From Calliopum simillimum (lineage: Eukaryota; Arthropoda; Insecta; Diptera; Lauxaniidae), in the NCBI GenBank assembly GCA_951812925.1, contig OX638370.1:47495948-47559947 (forward strand): 64,000 nucleotides of DNA, given 5' to 3'. The translations under genes and the position numbers were made by a program. The notes under the pieces were generated by a model. It had not been told where the DNA came from, ran no database searches, and saw only the letters and a list, made by a program, of their open reading frames with translations. This document shows positions 28,101 to 43,100 of this stretch, in pieces; positions within the stretch are counted from its first letter, which is position 1, and every line of letters starts with the position of its first letter.

Positions 28101-31100
28101 TATCTATAGAAAAACAAAACCAAAATATTTCGCATATATAAAAATTATTACTTTTTGAAAATAGAAAAAAAGATAAGAAAAACAAATGAATTGAATTTGT
28201 ATAACTAGTAAAGAAAAAGCGTGGGTGTGTGCGAAGAAAACCAATCAAAAGTCAAAAATTCTTTATAACTTAGTTATAAGATATGAGTATGCAAGAACTC
28301 GCACAAATTACTGACTCTTAAAATTAAAGCAGATTTGATTTTTTGCAACTCCATAGATTTTTGCTTTTTGGGTTTTTTTTTTTTTTTTGAAGTTTGTATA
28401 AATACGTTGCCTTATATTTTTATGTATAAAATGAAGAGTTTTTTCAGAAAAAAAATTATTTTTTTTTTTCGCATTATTTTACCACGGTTCAATGGAATCA
28501 TCCAAAAAGTTGAGGGACTGTTGTATAAAGATTTCATCAGACAAAATTTGTTTTGACATAAAATTAATGGAAATTTAAATAAAACGTAAAAAACATTGGC
28601 ATCTGGTTTAACATGTTTTTTTTATTTTCGTTTTTATTCTTATCAAACGCTTTCGTGGCACGCTTATTTTTAGATTAAGTTTTATAAAGATCTTGAAGAT
28701 GTTGAACTCGAAAATATTTCTGTTAGTTTTGTGTTTTGATTAAATTGGAATTCTATACATAAAATCCTATTTTTTTATATACAAAGTAGTATGGTAACAT
28801 TAAAATGGCAAACTTAAATGCAATAGCGCTACAAATTGCAACTGACAACCACTGAACTTAAAAAAAAACTCATGAAATGTTTTGAGGCTAATGACGTCAA
28901 TACGGCTTCTATGTCCTTAGGGATACAATCAATGTTTGCAAACATACATACTTACTCGTATGTAAAAATATAGTGTAAAAACTCTTTAACACATTTTACA
29001 CAAGTTAACATGTAAATAAAATAAAAACTTTAAGCTTTTTTAAATACTCAAAATTTAAACGAAAATATAAAATCGTAATTTTAAGGTGGATTTCAGATTT
29101 CAGATTTTGTTTTTGTTTTTTTTTTTTTTTCTATGAAAAATTGTTTTTTTAACAAATTAGATACGGTGCCAATTCTAATGAAATCAATCTCATATCATCA
29201 AAGTCTATAATCTCACTTCAAGAATAAAAAATAAAATAAACTAGTAAGGGTGTTGTCACCTTCGGTTTCGCCAAACATTAAATACCCTACACTGCAGTAC
29301 ATATTTTGAAAATTTTGCTTGTACACAACCTCTTATCCGAATTCACATATGTAGCTTTTGTAAAGATCTTGCCTTTACTGTTCTCAGGTTCTGAGTGAAA
29401 TTTGCCTGAACAATCTCAAAAAACGCTTTCAGTATAGCATTTTGGATCTTTTGCTTATATGGAAGGTACCACGCCTTCTTTTCGAGTTGGCCTTGTTTTT
29501 GCTCAGAGCTTGCACATACTGTCCTTAGCGTCTGTGTGAAATTTTGTTGGATTATCTCGAAAGACGCTTTCAGTATAGCATTTTGGATCTTTTGCTTATT
29601 TGGGAGGTGCCACGACCTCTTGTCCATGTTCGTCTAATTTTAGGTCAAAGCTTGTATTTATAGTTTTTAGTGTCTGAGTGAAATTTTGTTGAATTATCTC
29701 AGACAATGTTTTCAGTATAGCATTTTGAAACTTGTGCGTATACGGGAGGTGCCACGCCTTATTGTCCGAGTTCATCTAGTTTTTGCTCAGAGCTTACACT
29801 AACCGTCCCTAAATTTATGCATATTTTGGTTGCATTGTCTTGAAAAGTACTCCTAGAGTTTGATTTTGAATAAAATTTTTGTATGGGTGGTAGGCGTTGA
29901 CCGATTTCGCTCATTTTCAATACGACGAGCAAACTTTGACGACGGAGGCAAATCCATCGAATTATCTTGTTTCAAAAAAATTTTAAAATTATTTTAAGGG
30001 AAAGACAGACACGGTTGTATCGACTCATATTTCCTATACTTGCCACACCTCCTTATCTGCGTTACAAAGGACAAAGTGATTATACCCTGGGCGTAGGGTA
30101 TAAAGAGGGCTTGTTGTAAGGCAACGCAAATTTATCAACAATAACGATAGAGAGCTCAAGAAGCTGCAAAAACTTAGTCTTTAAATAACAGACAGATTCA
30201 TATTTACTTTTTGAAAATCAAAAACTTAAGTATGTCAATTTTAAAATTCGCCCAAATGTTACGCGCACATAATAATTTCGGAACCAAAATAATTAAAGTC
30301 GACATTTATTACAAATAACTCCATTCTATGTGTATATTGCTAAGAAAATTTCAACTTTAAATAAGCGTTATCGCTATTTAATAGAATGATGCAATCACAA
30401 ATAATCCAAAACATTGATTAAAAATATTCTTTTTCATTGTTCTGTGTTGGTTCAATAACACTTAAACTTTCTTTTGAACAAATGTGCGTATGTATACAAG
30501 TGACCTCATTGAATTTTCCTGCTGAATAAGAATTTATATACGAAATATTGAAGCGATTTTGTTTACTCAATTTTTTTTTTATAGTTTCAAATAATAATCA
30601 CCGATATTTAAAGAAAAGTAGCTTACTAAGCAGTTATGTACGACAGTAATGTAACTCTTAAATGGCTATAGCCTTTTTTGAACTATTAATATTATTAATA
30701 TCAAGATTAAAATAAAAAAGATGGTAAATTATTTGTTTTAAATTTTGAAATTTTATAAACTCATTTAATTGTTTAGGTTGTTATGTGTTTCTTTGATTTC
30801 AAAGATTTTTTTCGCTGTGGTTTTTGAGTCAATGTTTTGCTTTCTCGTGTTTTAGTTTTAAAAATTTTGTAAGTAATAGTAAGTTCAAAATTGTTTTTAC
30901 TAAATGTATTTTTGTTTCAAAACAAGCTCAAAAGTTATATAAAAGTTCTAACATTATTAAAAGGCTACTAACCATTCAAAACAAGAGATCACGAACACTT
31001 CTAAGGAAAGCCCCATATAGGCTTGCCACTCCAAGTTGAAACTTCTCCAAATCATATTGATCTTTTTTCGAATCAAATTAAACTTTTTTCAAATCTATGT

Positions 31101-34100
31101 CCAACACTCAATACTTAGTTTTGGAAGGTGTTTATATAAGGTGTTTGTTTTGATTTGGAAAAAGTTTAATTTGATTGGAAAAAGGTTAACTGTTGAAAAT
31201 AGTTATATTTAATTTTCAAAAAGTTTATTTTTATTTGGATAAGGTTTAACATGGAAAGGAAAAAATCCTTTAATTCACAATATAAAAATTTAAAAAAAAT
31301 TAGGAAGGGAGATTTCTCATTGAAAGATTGGGCAATTTTCTCTAACAGTGTCAAATTTTTGACATATTCTCTAATCTTAATATCTACTTCAATAAACACA
31401 TATTAACCTGCACCCACATACGTACGTATGAACATTAAACCGAGTCGATGAAAAAAATATTGGCGTGGTTTTACCCTATTTGAAAACCAAAAAAAAAAAA
31501 AAAATGGTTTTTGGACCACTCTAAAAACAGCCAAAATGGTATTTTATTTCCATAACTTAGGCAGGTGATGTCCGATGTTCAAAAATTGTATATTGTTGTA
31601 AAGGGCTTAATTAGGCTTAAATTTTTTCCCCATGTGTTTTAGTGTTAATCTAACCACAAATACTTTAATTTTATAAAGAAAAAATTGCATTTTGGGGGAT
31701 ACGAACCACATAAGCTGGGCCTCACTAGTCGAAGGTCCAAATGCCTAAAGAAAAAAATGTAGGTCTTATTAGGGCCCTTTACAACGATACATTATTTTTA
31801 AACATCGGAAATCATCTGCCGAAGTTATGGAATAATTACCATTTTGCCTGTTTTTGTTTTGTTTCCTAGGTACTCCCATATAAGGGGCGGTTTTCCCAAA
31901 TTTTTTAATTTTTTTTTTTTGTATGGAGACCGACACGGCCTACTTTACATGCGCAATTTACGTCAAATGCTTTGCTTTTAAAACATTCAAATATTTGATT
32001 AACTTTTTTTTTCTTTTTTTAAAATTCACAATTTCATAAATTATCAACAATCTAATTTATGCACATTATAATTCGAATGAGCTTATAAACATTGCATAAA
32101 TTTAGGTGAGCTATGCAAAGGAATAGCTCGATTTTTTTGGGTAATCAAAAATTTGTGTGAATTTGTAAAAAAAATAAAAATTACGCAAAAAGAATATAAT
32201 AAACAAACAAAGGTAAAATAGTATGGAAAACATGAAGCCCCGATTGTTTGGGAAGCAGCCCTGCTATACTAACCTTCTCATAATCAACAACGAAAACAGC
32301 AGCAGCAACAACAACAACAACAACAAAGCGAATGCCTCGTGCTAAACTGATTGTGCTGGGTATTAGGGTGGTGCATGCAACATGAACACGTGCGAACGCA
32401 TAACAACATCACAATACGAGTACTCGTATGGATGTGTGTATATGTGTGTGTTTGCATGTGTGCATTGCTGTAACTACGAGGGCGCTTTTCAAATCTGCTG
32501 TCAATAAGCAGTTAGTGGGGAGGTGGGTAAAGGGGAGGTGGGTAAAGGGGATATGGCGCGCTAAAATTGAAGAATTGTAAAGGGGAGAGGTTACACAAAA
32601 GCAAAACACGGATATATTGGATCAGGAAAGCGCCATACATGACTAAGAGTCACATTTCTCGCATTAAAAACGCCAATAAACGTTTGTCAATAAAATTTCC
32701 ATTTCCATTTCTTGTTTTCTTTTTTGTTTTCTTATTTGCTTTTTGCATAAGGGAAACCTTAGGGTAGAAAAATTAGGTTTTATATTATTACAGTACACGT
32801 AAAACTTAAATTTTTCAACATATAAAATATTTAGGGTATTCATAAAAACGTGTAAGTGCCTCGAAAACTTCGTAAACTCGTAAAGCTGTCAGAATTCGTA
32901 AGGATTTTGCCAACTATTACGAGTTTACACTAGAGTTACAACTCATATGTATTTATTTTTATCCAAATTAAAAGTTGAAATTATTAATATCTCTGTTAAT
33001 CGATTTGGAATAGTGACAACAATTTTATAGCCGAAAAACCTTTATTTGGACTTCAGATTTCCAAAGTATTTATTCAATTTTTGTTTTTGGTTTTCTTGTT
33101 TTAACGAAAACAATACAAAAATGATCATAACTAAAAACTACGATTTTCGAGTTACCAACTTTTACGTTAGACGTATCGATATGTTATATTGTACCGCCAA
33201 TGATTAAATAACCTTTAACTACTGTAAAGCTCACCGTAAAGCCGTATGAACCAACTATTGATTATTGATTCACTTTAATTGGATATCATAAATTTGTGCT
33301 GCTCATTTACATTCCATCAGTTAAGAGAGTTCGCAGTATGAGTAAATTGCCAATTGTTCAACTGGGGGTGAAGTGTATACTCGTACATAGGTACGTACAT
33401 ATGTATGTTGTTACATTCAAGTGAGCTCTTATTTAAGCCATTAAAACATATGCCACGGAACAATTTTATAGACCTTGGTTTCCATTACAGTTAACGTAAT
33501 TTTTTTAAGTCTTCTCATTATTGGGATGGTTGAACAGAAAACGAATTCTAATCATTAAAACTTGAAGGAAGGATAAATATGCTTAAGCAAATAATTCAGA
33601 CAACGAATAAAATTAACTAAAAAATTCCTAAAAACTAATTTTTTTTTTACAAATTTTAAAAATTAAGTATTAAAACATGATTCAAAATACACAAATCACA
33701 CTGAACTGAAATAAACTTAAATATCGAGTCAAAGAAAAAGAAACGTATACATCTTTAAGCTGAAAAGCTGAAATTTTTTGGGTCACCCTAGCATTTTAGA
33801 GAAACTTTTTTATGAGAAACTTTTAGCTAATTGTATGAGCTTTCTAAGAATACATTTACTTAATAGGATTTAAAAGGATTTCGCAAAGTTCTGGACCTTG
33901 AAAGATTATATCATAATTTTTTTTTTCTTTTTTTTGACTTGGCGGCCATTTTAGTAACGTTTGAAAAAGGTCCTAATAACATAACCTTTCATAATTTTTT
34001 TTTTCTTTTTTGAAATCTACGTTAAATTTCCTTCAGTTCGGTAGTATATTTTCATACCAATTTTTTTAATTGAGGAAAATTGAGAAAAAATACTTTTCAA

Positions 34101-37100
34101 AAACAATCCGTTTGAAGGCTCCAGTAGATAAACAATATGCAGCGCAAGGCATGCAAATAACACGTGTGTTACATAGAAAAGTATTTTTTCCGACCTCAAA
34201 CTTTAACCAGGATTCCAAAAAAAAGGTAAATTGAATCTGTGCAAAGATGGCAAAAGCTGCTATCGTGCAGTTTTTTGTGAGAGTGAATTATGTAGCCCAG
34301 GGTATTGTTCTCGGTAAGATCTACAAGCTGGAAAAATCAAATTTGCTGTAGGACTTGTAGTTCCTTAGAAAAACAACTTGAAAAACCGGTTTTGTGATTT
34401 TTTCATATCAATTAAAAATTTAAACTTGCTCTCCTGAAAAATAACGAAAACAAGCGATAGCAGCTTTTGGCATTTTTGCACAGAAATATAATATTATTCT
34501 ATTGCATCATTATAAAATATCTGAAATATATGACTTTTAGTAGCCTTATTCCTTATATACACATGAAAAAAAAAAGAAATGAAAAGCAGAAAAGAACGTT
34601 AATTATGAGACCACAAAAATGTACAGGGGACACAGAAAATATCCTACTTTATTCTTTTGTTTTGCATCAAAACAAAAGATTTTTCCACAATAACCAAAAT
34701 TGTAAAGTGTTCGTTTCGTTGTAGAACAATAGCTGCACAATGTCAAAATTGTGTGTAACAGAGTGGACCGCCATTAAGAAAGTTTTATAAGAAATTGTTT
34801 GAGTAGTTAAGTTTGCCGAATTTATAGGAATATTATTGATATATTAATGAATTGCCATTGATCTTTATCTACGTACATAGCTAATCGAGCATTATTTGAG
34901 CAATCAAAACAAGACAATAATTTAATGAAAAAAAAATTTAACCAAAGGCTTTATTTCAGATACATACTTATACTTTCATATTAATGGGTCTTTATAGATA
35001 CTTTTTCTTCTATAAACATTATAGTTTCAATTTGGATTGCTCCTGTATTTCTTCTATCGTGTATCTACATATAAACTACATGTTTTCTTAGTAACACACT
35101 TAGATTTGTGCACTAAATTTTATAGTCTAAGAAAAAACACTCATGTTTTTTATGATAATCCAGTGCATTAAAATTCACATATATTTTGCAAAATAAAGCA
35201 CTAAAGTGTAGGACCCATATTTGCATCAAGAACTTGCCTTCATTTGTGATGCAACTTACAATGCATTTTCATTGCAGTCTCCATTTGCATTGAAAGCGAT
35301 TCGTCAAGTGATTCATCAACTGCGTTTTACGCAGCGTTGTTTGTTTGCGAATGGTTGGTTGACTTAAACCTCAAGGAGGTGCTTGTTATTGCACAAAAGC
35401 ACACATTTAAATATTCGAGAAATGCAAAAGTGAGAATTGCATTACAGGTACGTACAAGCATATGTGTGTATGTATGTGTATATATTGTATACGTTCATAT
35501 ACGAGATATATTCAGTTAACGCCTTAAGAAACGATATAACTTATAATATATGGTTAAACGAAATAACAATACCTAACAAGGGCCACTGACATGTTTATCT
35601 TAAACAATTTTGGAAAGTTTGAAGCAATTTCTAAAATATTGTTTAGTCCTTCTCGAATGGAAATTTGCCTTTAAGAAATGTGGGAAAAACTATAGATAAC
35701 AATACTCGCTAAATTTATTTAGTAATGGTCTTTACTTTACTCTATTTTTCGCGAACATTTATAGATAACTTATCTGATTTGAAATATATGTTTAGATGTA
35801 AGGCATATATACCGAAACATTCGAAAAATTTCACCGCATTGTTTTTTGTAATGGATTACCAGTTGCAAAGTTCATCTACAGGGTGGCTGATTCGAACTGT
35901 TACCAACTTCAGATAGACTTATCTGACAGATGGAACATGACAGCTGTCTAAAAATTGGCATGATGTTAGTTCATTCTATTGTCAACAAGTAAACAAAAGC
36001 ATTTGCGCGTCAATTTATTGAAAATAAAAAATTTTCGAAATGGAATTCAAACGTAATAGTGTGATTGCTCTTTATTTGGCTGGAAAATCGCAACCAGCAA
36101 TTGTTCGTAAGCTGAAACATTTAAAAGTGAATAAAATGTTTGTGTATCGGACCATAACACGTTACAATGGTACCGGCAGCGTTGCCAAACGACATGGTGG
36201 TGGTCGGAAAATAACTGCAACATCACCAGAAATGGTTCGAAAGGTGAAGGCCAGAATTGAGCGAAATCCGAGACGCAGTGGCAGACAAATAGCTGCCGAG
36301 CTGAAAATATCGCGTGAACGAATGCAACACATATTGTCAAACAAGCTCGGACTAAAGGCCCTCAAGTTCCAAAAGGCGCACTCCTGCTCAAAAAAAAGTT
36401 AGGCTCGATAGAGCCAAGGAGTTGTTGCGCTTGCACCCCGCCGGAAATCTGTCACAAATTGTCTTCTCTGATGAGAAAAATAACTGTATCCAGCAATATG
36501 CAAACAAACAAAATGATCGGGTTTACTTGACAGAGAGGTCCTACGAAAATTTGAATGTTCGTTTGGCCACCAGGACGCAGGCACCACCGCATGTGATGGT
36601 TTGGGCTGCAGTGACTGCTGATGGGCGCTCACCACTTGTTTTTTGGCCGCTGGCGTCAAAGTAAACGCCCAGGTGTATCGTGAATCAGTGTTGGAGGGTG
36701 CTTTACTACCGTGGGCACGCAAACATTTCGGTCGCAAGCCATGGACATTCCAACAAGACTCGGCACCGTCACACAAAGCTTGTGTGAATCAAGAATGGTC
36801 AGAAAAAAACGTTCCTAGCTTCATTTCTGCTCAACAATGGCTCTCAAATTCGCCTGATGCGAATCAGCTGGATTTCTCAATCTGGGGTATGTTGGACAGG
36901 AAGGTCTTGACTAAAAAATACCAGAGCGTTGATGCGCTAAAAGTGGCCCTTCAACGAGAATGGCGCAAACTTCCACAAAATCAAATTCGTGCAGCATGCG
37001 ACTCGTTCTTCGACCGTCTACGGGCCATAGTTAAGGCCAAAGGTGGCGGTATCGAAAATCTCAAGTAGATTATAAAATTTGAACATTTCCCAACAATTAT

Positions 37101-40100
37101 AGCGTTTGATCAATAAAATCTGTGCATGGAAACTAAAAATATAGGGGAAAGTGGGGAATCGTGGGCCATGGGGAATCGTGAGCCACCGCCACCTTTTGGC
37201 AGTATGTCGAGATAAATAGTTAAATGCAACTGTAATCGTTTTCTCTTAGCCTCAACTTATTTTTACATTGGTTGTTGACAAACGTACGCGTTTTATTTGC
37301 TTTGTACAATACTCGCCCAAAAAAAAGTATCTGCAAAACTTTTTTTGCGTGTTTGATTTCCATCATTCTTGGACGAATTGCTACGACAAAACACAGGTAA
37401 ATATGTTTTTTATTATCGTTAGACCTTTGCCTTTCAACATACAAAAGTAATTTTGCATGACACTTCAACAAGTCAATTACACGCCGTTGTTTTGCAAAAA
37501 GTAGCTTGTGGGGAATCGTGAGCCACTTCGTGGGCCACCCGTGTTTTGACAATTTTCGTATCAATACACATTTGTATGTTGTGTTTATCATGTTTTGTGC
37601 AAAATGGAGGCTGTGAATCAATAAATAAAACAATAAATACATATTTTGTATCAAATTTTCCTATTTCCCAAATTGCGTATATGATTGATCGTGCATAACC
37701 CTTCTTCTTCATTTTGTCGATTAAAATAACTTTACTTGTCATTTCAACTAATTCAATAAAGTTTTGCATCATAATTGTTTGATTTTTACTTAATTACGGC
37801 GGTGGCCCACGATTCCCCACCATTTTTGAAAATTGCAAAAACACTAATTTTTTTCAAACCACGAAAAGTCGGAAAAATCAAAAGAATTGTTAGAAAGTGT
37901 AATAGTCAAAAGTTACCTAACTTCATGTAGAATAACATACCATATTACAATTTGCGAAATTTTTTATTTTTTTTGAAGATATTTAACAAAATAAAAACGT
38001 GGCCCACGATTCCCCACCTTCCCCTAGTCTTTTGAATTGGTAGCACTTCGAATCAGTCACCCTGTATTTTCACTATTTTTGCAACTTTCAAATTGAAAAA
38101 TGGTTAAGAGAGCTTTTTTGAAATCTTTCACTCGTTTAGCTAAACTTCTACTTGAGTGTTGACTCTGAAATTAAATCCTAGTATCCCAAACTTTCTAGGT
38201 TGTGGCATACTTGACAAGTTCATGATATGATTGTGACCTTGGAAGCCATAAGGTTTTACAATTTCTATTGTGTATATTTCAGCTCACGCAAGGCACTTTT
38301 CATCTTAAATAGAATTAATACAATGAAATACTTCAACTGCCGCCGGAAAAACACTTACTGTACATAAATGCCTCCTTCGATAACCAACCATACGAAATTC
38401 ACAAAAATTTTCTATACAAAAAGAGTACTCGTATATGATGACACAGTGCACTCAAGAATCGCAAAAACTTGGCATCATATTTCTGTGATTCTTCCGCCGC
38501 CACAAACAGGAACATTTTAATAAATTTTTACAAGTTGGTTACTTGTTATTGTGCTTTTTTTCGCCTCCTTCTATAATTTAGCTTTATGTGAAACTACAGA
38601 CTGCATCCGGCAGCCGGTCCAAGCAGAAAACAAACTGTGATACAACATGGCCGCTAATATGGCGTTCTTATTGCAGGCTTTTCAAATATGTACTTGGTTG
38701 GCTATAGTATTTGCTTTATATGGCGTAGGTGGGTGGCGATTGAGTTGCTATGCAATCTTAATTTTTTGCAATTTGAAAAAATGCCAAAATGGCGGGGGGG
38801 GGGGGGGGGGCGGACAGGGCAGGAGGTTTTAAAACTTTTATCATTTGCCGAAATAAATCATTTAATGTTGACTTTAATGAAACTAAAGATGTGGAGAATA
38901 TAAGAATTTTTTACAAATTTTCGTTCTCAGTCGGGTTAAGAAGGCTAGAAATTATAAGCAATAACCATGTTGCTTTATTTTTTAGAGAGAGAACAATAGA
39001 AATAGTAGAAGGTCATATGGAAATCAAATAGAATAAGTGTTGTTTCCAAGTGAGAACTTATGAGTGCTATGAAATGCAGTTTTGAGGAATGCATAAACTT
39101 TTGATTAGAAAGGCTACTGATACTTCAAGTGAATGATTTTATGCACCCTTTTATTGCAGCATTCCCTTTGCTTATGGGTTATGGGCATAGGTTGCGCTGT
39201 GATTGTTTCATTTATATCAAGTATACATAAGTGCATTTTGAATTAAATACTTGAGATCTTGTGATACACACACACAATATGCTTATTACATACTTAGTTA
39301 TCACTTAAATTTAATATAAAGTAACTAAAGTTATCACTGATTGGTATTTGAAGTGGTATATTTAGATATATTCATATGTCATGCTATATTTAACGCCAAT
39401 GCAATTAAGGTAATATTCCTTAGAATGACAAAGATAAAGCAAAATAAAAAACGAGTCCAGCGAGTAAAATTCTATACCATATGGAAATTCTGTAACTGTA
39501 ATAGTACAAAAGAAATACGTGAATCTTGGATATTTTTGAGGTAATTTAAGATATTATCTAGTCACACCGTGCACTATGCAAGATTTGTGTGGTGATTGAA
39601 ACTTTCCAATTTCACATCAAAATTCAACACTCGGAAACAAAAGTTTCCTACTTGAAATTGTACTCAAAAAAATATGAGATGTAATATCTCCGACAAACTC
39701 TATGGTGTCGTTTAGCGGTGGCTTTATAAATAAAAATACAAAAACGGATTCGTAACGCATAAAAAATACGAGATATGAACCGTTTGGCACACTGGGTACG
39801 ATCAAATTTGAACTGCAGGTATGTTGTATGTCATTTTAGTGACGTTAAAACAGTTGAATAATGAAGAAATGTCAATGGGTACAAATTGTTTATGGTTCTC
39901 AGAGATGTCAACTACCTTAAGCAACAAAGAGTTGCTAGATCGGACCAGTGCTTACAGTGCTTTCCTAAAGTTTATTTTTAGCCAACCTTATATCGTCGGG
40001 TTAAAACTATAACTAGACATCTACATCTCTCATGTTTTTTGAAATTTTTTTTGTATGGGATTTTAAAGTTTTCTGCTCTTTATACAAAATTGGATGGGGA

Positions 40101-43100
40101 CTAAATTTTAGAAAACCGACTGACTGGTGCACAGAGCCGTTTTTTCATCATGTTTCTGCATACTTAACTCAAAACATCAAAAAATGTTGATGTCTAGTTG
40201 TAGTTTTAACCCGACGATATATTTAAATCCTTTTTCGAGAAACTTCTTACTTCGAATATTTAATGTAAACTTTGAATATTGCTTTAATTCGTTGTACAAT
40301 TTTCATTCAAATTACTTTTTAGTTTCTTTCTTCATGCGCAATGGAGTTACTTTTCGCTCGGAATTCATAACTTTCAATTTTAATTTCTCCATTTTTGTGT
40401 ACACAAAATTAAACAAAAATTAATGTTATATGACTTTGGTTTAAATTCTTGCACTTTTAAAATACAAAAACCTTGATAATATAACCTATTTCGATAAGAT
40501 AAGTAAAATACTGATTGAAGAAAGTCAATTACTTTAGTAAATTTAGCCATATATGGTCAAAATGTACATGTAAAAAGTATAAATGATTTTGGTGAAAAGA
40601 TGGTTTACACAAAAACAACCATAGATAAGTATGTATAAGTGATAAAAAGCACTTTAACTAGTGATTGGTGAAAATCAAGACTTAGTTATAAATTCGTGTT
40701 TTATAAGCATACAATAAAATTTTTAGTGCTTGTACACGTAGTATATCATTTGAAATGAGTGATATAGAAAGTATGATTGATTTCTAATTATATTTAAGGA
40801 TTCTATGGGTTAATGACTTAGGATTTATGAATGTACTAAAAAAAGAATTTTTTTCATACTGAAAAATAAAAAAATAAAGAAATAAAGGATTACTTAATTA
40901 CAAAAATGTTTCAAAATTTTTTATCTATTTCTTCGTTGCTAAATAAAATTTTTACGTACATACATATTCGTTTTAATTAATCAATATAAAATTTATTGCT
41001 CCGCACACAGTTTTGCAAGAAAATAAAATATTTTACAATTGATAAAAAAAAACCTTTTGAAAGATATAAAACTTAATTCATTCTGCTCAAATCTACAAGA
41101 AGATAAGATAAGATTTTCTACGCTCTTTCTGTTGTTTAATATGTCAGTAACAATATATGAGAAAATAATTTTGTACTCATTGTCAGCTCTATCAAGAAAT
41201 TAGTGTTTCGCAAACGATAAGATTACACATAATAAAATATCACAAATAGGACTGACTACAAGAAGACAACAAAGTTATTACGAAGACAACGACGTTATCG
41301 ATATTTTTGCAATTGAAGCTTTCCATGACAAATGAATATAAGAAGCGAATAGATAAAAAAGTTAAAAACAAACCTTTAGTAAATAAATAAAAATCTTGAA
41401 CCTTGAACGCATAGAAATTAAAATTAATACTAACTAAATGTGTCAACAATATATTAATAATTACGAAAAAACATTACGTTACCTACGTTAGAAAATAAAA
41501 ATAAAAAACTCTTGTTGACAACAAAAAAAGTAAAATTTAAATTTCTAATTTGATAAGAAAATGAATTATAATCAATATTTTTAACACACTTCGTTCATCT
41601 TATCAAACCGATTTTAGTTTAACGTTGATTTAGCAGTTGGTAATTGCAAATTGCAAAGTTTTCAATTGTCGTCAGTAAAGATCACACAAAAAAAAAAAAA
41701 AAAGTACAACCCAACATTATTAATTGATAACAATTTTTCAGTGAATTTTTTTAGTATTATTTTCATATGGGATAACACTTATATATTAATTGATGACTTA
41801 GTTCGTACAATCTCATACTAAAGTAATATGAAAAACAACATCTGCCCTGTACTTAAAGTTTACGGTACAATAACCCTTACAACTGTACTTATATAAGTAC
41901 ATATATTATATAGAGAGATAATTAAATAAAGTACATATTAATTAAAAGTGCATAACGCCCGCTTCTTACGTCAACCCATTACTTAAGTTTTTTTTAAATT
42001 TTTGCAACAACTTGACAACTCAATATGCGATAACTACTAAATCAGTGCTAGACAAGCTTTGCACGCTAATGTTTGCGCTTGGCATTTGCTTGGTTGAATA
42101 TAAACTTCCGAACCCATTACCACAAATAGTTGGCCCAAAGTTTCACACAAGGAAATAGTTGTATAAGTGGAAAAAGGCACAGTTTTACATGCATTTTTGT
42201 TTGTTTGTTGTCTAGATAATTTTTATAAATAATATTATTATTTGAACTAAGCACTAAGTGTACTGTACTTTCAGTTCAAATCTAGGCACACCTGTCCCCA
42301 CGTGTTTTAAATAAAAAGTGCTTGCACCCAAAATATTTTTTCCTTTTTTCAAACTGAACGGCACTTTTTTAAACCAGGGCCAAAAAACTTATTTTTTAGC
42401 CCGTGGCTCTTAGTACAGACCCCAGAACCTCAAAAGTGGTGAAAAACCCTTACATGTCCAAATTTCAGGTTAGAATATCTCAAAATCCAGAATTGATAGA
42501 ACAATTTTAAGAGCATATTCGGATTCAACATCAAAATACATTAGAACTGACTATCTTTATTTCAATATATATATTATTTTTTTAGTAAGCAAAAATTTAA
42601 TTTTTTAATAGAAAGTCAAAAAATTAAGTAAAAATGCAATATCTTGTAAACGATATTAGATAGGGTTTTTTAGTTTACGGTTTTTTATTCTACGGACAAG
42701 CAGAATACTTTCTGCGTACTAATTTGTTGTATCCGTTTTAGTCAAACTTTTTTTTTGGTTTTAGTACAGAGCCCCGGGCTAAAAAATGGGTTTTTTGGCC
42801 CTGGTTTGAAAAAATGCCGTTCACTTTGAAAAAAGGGCTATATATGTTTCATCCCTAGAGTCATTCTACACATTTTCCCGAAAAAAACATTTTGGGTGCA
42901 AGCACTTTTTATCTAAAACACATGGGGACAGGTGTGCACCTTTTACAAAACTTATCTAAAACTGGTCTGAAGAGACCATACGTAAATAGAGTGTATCATG
43001 ATGATCATCAAGACCAAGACTGCGTTTCAGTATTGGTAATTTATAGATGATAGGTGTGTCACGCCCCTACCAAGCATAAAATCTTCTCTCAATTCGAAAG

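Larger units (their letters stand above)
35879..38064 (+). mobile_element. maT-like mariner element (DD37D) with a nested insert
   Basis: The ends CAGGGTGGCTGATTCGAA and TTCGAATCAGTCACCCTG are inverted repeats with one mismatch, flanked by TA at 35877-35878 and 38065-38066. Without the insert at 37144-38024 the element is about 1.3 kb, the normal size of a full mariner. The transposase spans nearly the whole element but has two frameshifts. Confidence 0.88.

Noticed and set aside
37220..37654. 144-codon minus-strand open frame inside the TA-flanked element
   Set aside because: No DDE, helix-turn-helix or zinc-finger motif could be seen and the composition is like AT-rich non-coding DNA. Left as part of a non-autonomous element.
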